64,000 nucleotides of DNA from Deferribacteres bacterium. GTDB lineage: Bacteria > Zhuqueibacterota > Zhuqueibacteria > Zhuqueibacterales > Geothermadaptataceae. Location of the stretch: NCBI GenBank assembly GCA_020633675.1, contig JACKDE010000003.1:124001-188000 (forward strand). Direction: 5' to 3'. The first letter of the stretch is position 1. Each line of letters starts with the position of its first letter. This document shows, one piece after another, positions 63,232-64,000 of this stretch. The translations under genes and the position numbers were made by a program. The notes below the pieces were generated by a model that made no database searches, was not told where the DNA came from, and saw nothing but the letters and a program-made list of their open reading frames with translations.

Positions 63232-64000
63232 TGAAAAAAATGGAAAACAACCAACTTAGCCATAAACGCATCTTCCTGTTTTGGATGCCGCTTGCGGCCA
63301 CCTGGCTGATGATGTCAGCAGAAGGGCCGCTGCTTGCCGCAGTGATTGCGCGCCTGCTGGAACCAAAAGCCAACCTCGCTGCTTACGGCGTGGCCTATGC
63401 GATTGCGCTTTTCTTTGAAGCACCTGTGATCATGATGATGTCGGCGGCGACCGCCCTGATCAAAAACAAACAAACATTCCTCAAATTGCGGCGCTTCACC
63501 TACGGCCTCAACTTGCTGGTGACGCTGGCGATGGCCATCGGGATTTCTCCGCCGGTTTTTCGGCTTTTGGCGATGGATTTTATGGGTCTGCCGCCACACG
63601 TTGCTGAATTAACACACAAAGCGCTGATCATTTTGTTGCCATGGCCTGCAGCCATCGGCTATCGGCGTTTTTACCAGGGAGTGCTGATTCGCGCGCATTT
63701 TACCCGCCGCGTTGCCTATGGCACGGTGATTCGCCTTGCAACCATGGCGCTGGTTGCCTTTGGCTTCTACTTTTTCACCGAAATCCCGGGCGCGATTACC
63801 GGGGCGACCGCACTCACGACCGCAGTCTGTGCCGAAGCGCTGGCCAGCAGGCTGATGGCACAGCAATTTGTACAATCCCTGCTCAGTGAACCAGATTCAG
63901 AATCACCAGGCAGTCCGGCATTGAATTTCAGGGAGATCGCACAATTTTATTATCCGCTCGCCCTCACCTCCATGCTTGGATTGGGGGTCAATCCGATTGT
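63228..64000 (+). CDS. MOP/MATE-like membrane transporter (3' end beyond window)
   Basis: The first 257 residues are visible; the frame runs off the right edge. ATG 63228 overlaps the stop of the PHP hydrolase gene (ATGATGA), so coupling is likely. Transmembrane segments alternate as in the MATE/MurJ flippase superfamily: F-W-M-P-L-A-A-T-W-L-M-M, P-L-L-A-A-V-I-A-R-L, A-Y-G-V-A-Y-A-I-A-L-F-F-E-A-P-V-I-M-M, P-W-P-A-A-I-G-Y-R-R-F-Y-Q-G-V-L-I-R. The E-A-P-V-I block is shared with an uncharacterised MATE-like subfamily of FCB bacteria. Substrate unknown. Confidence 0.7.
   Translation, partial: MMKKMENNQLSHKRIFLFWMPLAATWLMMSAEGPLLAAVIARLLEPKANLAAYGVAYAIALFFEAPVIMMMSAATALIKNKQTFLKLRRFTYGLNLLVTLAMAIGISPPVFRLLAMDFMGLPPHVAELTHKALIILLPWPAAIGYRRFYQGVLIRAHFTRRVAYGTVIRLATMALVAFGFYFFTEIPGAITGATALTTAVCAEALASRLMAQQFVQSLLSEPDSESPGSPALNFREIAQFYYPLALTSMLGLGVNPI

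Overview
The window looks like a chromosome segment from a Gram-negative bacterium of the wider FCB group, such as the Calditrichota/KSB1/Ignavibacteria side. Evidence is inferred from protein types: several secreted proteins end in a FlgD-like beta-sandwich with the N-P-F-N-P motif typical of type IX secretion sorting domains. There is a gingipain-like C25 peptidase, a TonB-dependent receptor with a carboxypeptidase-regulatory N-terminus next to a DUF4249 lipoprotein, PorT-like beta-barrels and a DUF1684 lipoprotein. No 16S rRNA or tRNA gene was seen, so the phylum is not fixed.

Layout. 1-5019 (minus) is the start of a very large secreted protein: DUF5060 + glycosidase-like barrel + long runs of near-identical fibronectin III modules around a LamG lectin domain; it runs off the left edge. 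5020-5883 is gene-free but rich in inverted repeats. 5884-6990 is a Rieske oxygenase. 7090-16473 (minus) holds a C25 peptidase, a Calx-beta repeat protein and a DUF4185-like propeller lipoprotein; the last forms a pair with a DegT-family protein that lacks the PLP lysine. Then come a sigma-54 activator, an ECF-type ATPase overlapping dgt, pgk and an alanine-dehydrogenase-family gene.

24349-33365 is an envelope block: DUF1684 and DUF4097 lipoproteins, a FecR/TPR protein, DUF4249 + TonB receptor, a barrel-transglutaminase fusion, its barrel-only paralogue and a PorT-like barrel with an unusual structured leader. 33839-39605 is a mutasome-like locus: dnaE2 (imuC) divergent from an imuB-like inactive Y-family polymerase followed by three tandem small paralogues, with a long hairpin element and candidate operators between.

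40529-43320 has two secreted proteins; the second is cut by an in-frame TAA before its sorting domain. lgt and lspA are divergent and both appear to start at TTG. modABC (minus) supplies molybdate uptake. 57514-48618 (minus) is a tight ten-gene housekeeping run: yebC-ruvC-ruvA-ruvB-queA-ispD-ispF-gltX-btpA-cysS. The right end has a SPOR lipoprotein, an M1 peptidase, a membrane protein, a CehA/McbA-type PHP hydrolase and the start of a MOP/MATE-like transporter.

The most interesting items are the imuC/imuB/three-paralogue locus with its hairpin and operators, the structured leader at 33480-33700, the nonsense codon at 42916, the pseudo-aminotransferase, the barrel-transglutaminase fusion, and several families of dispersed inverted-repeat elements. 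Nothing in the window was recognised as a CRISPR, prophage or intact insertion sequence.
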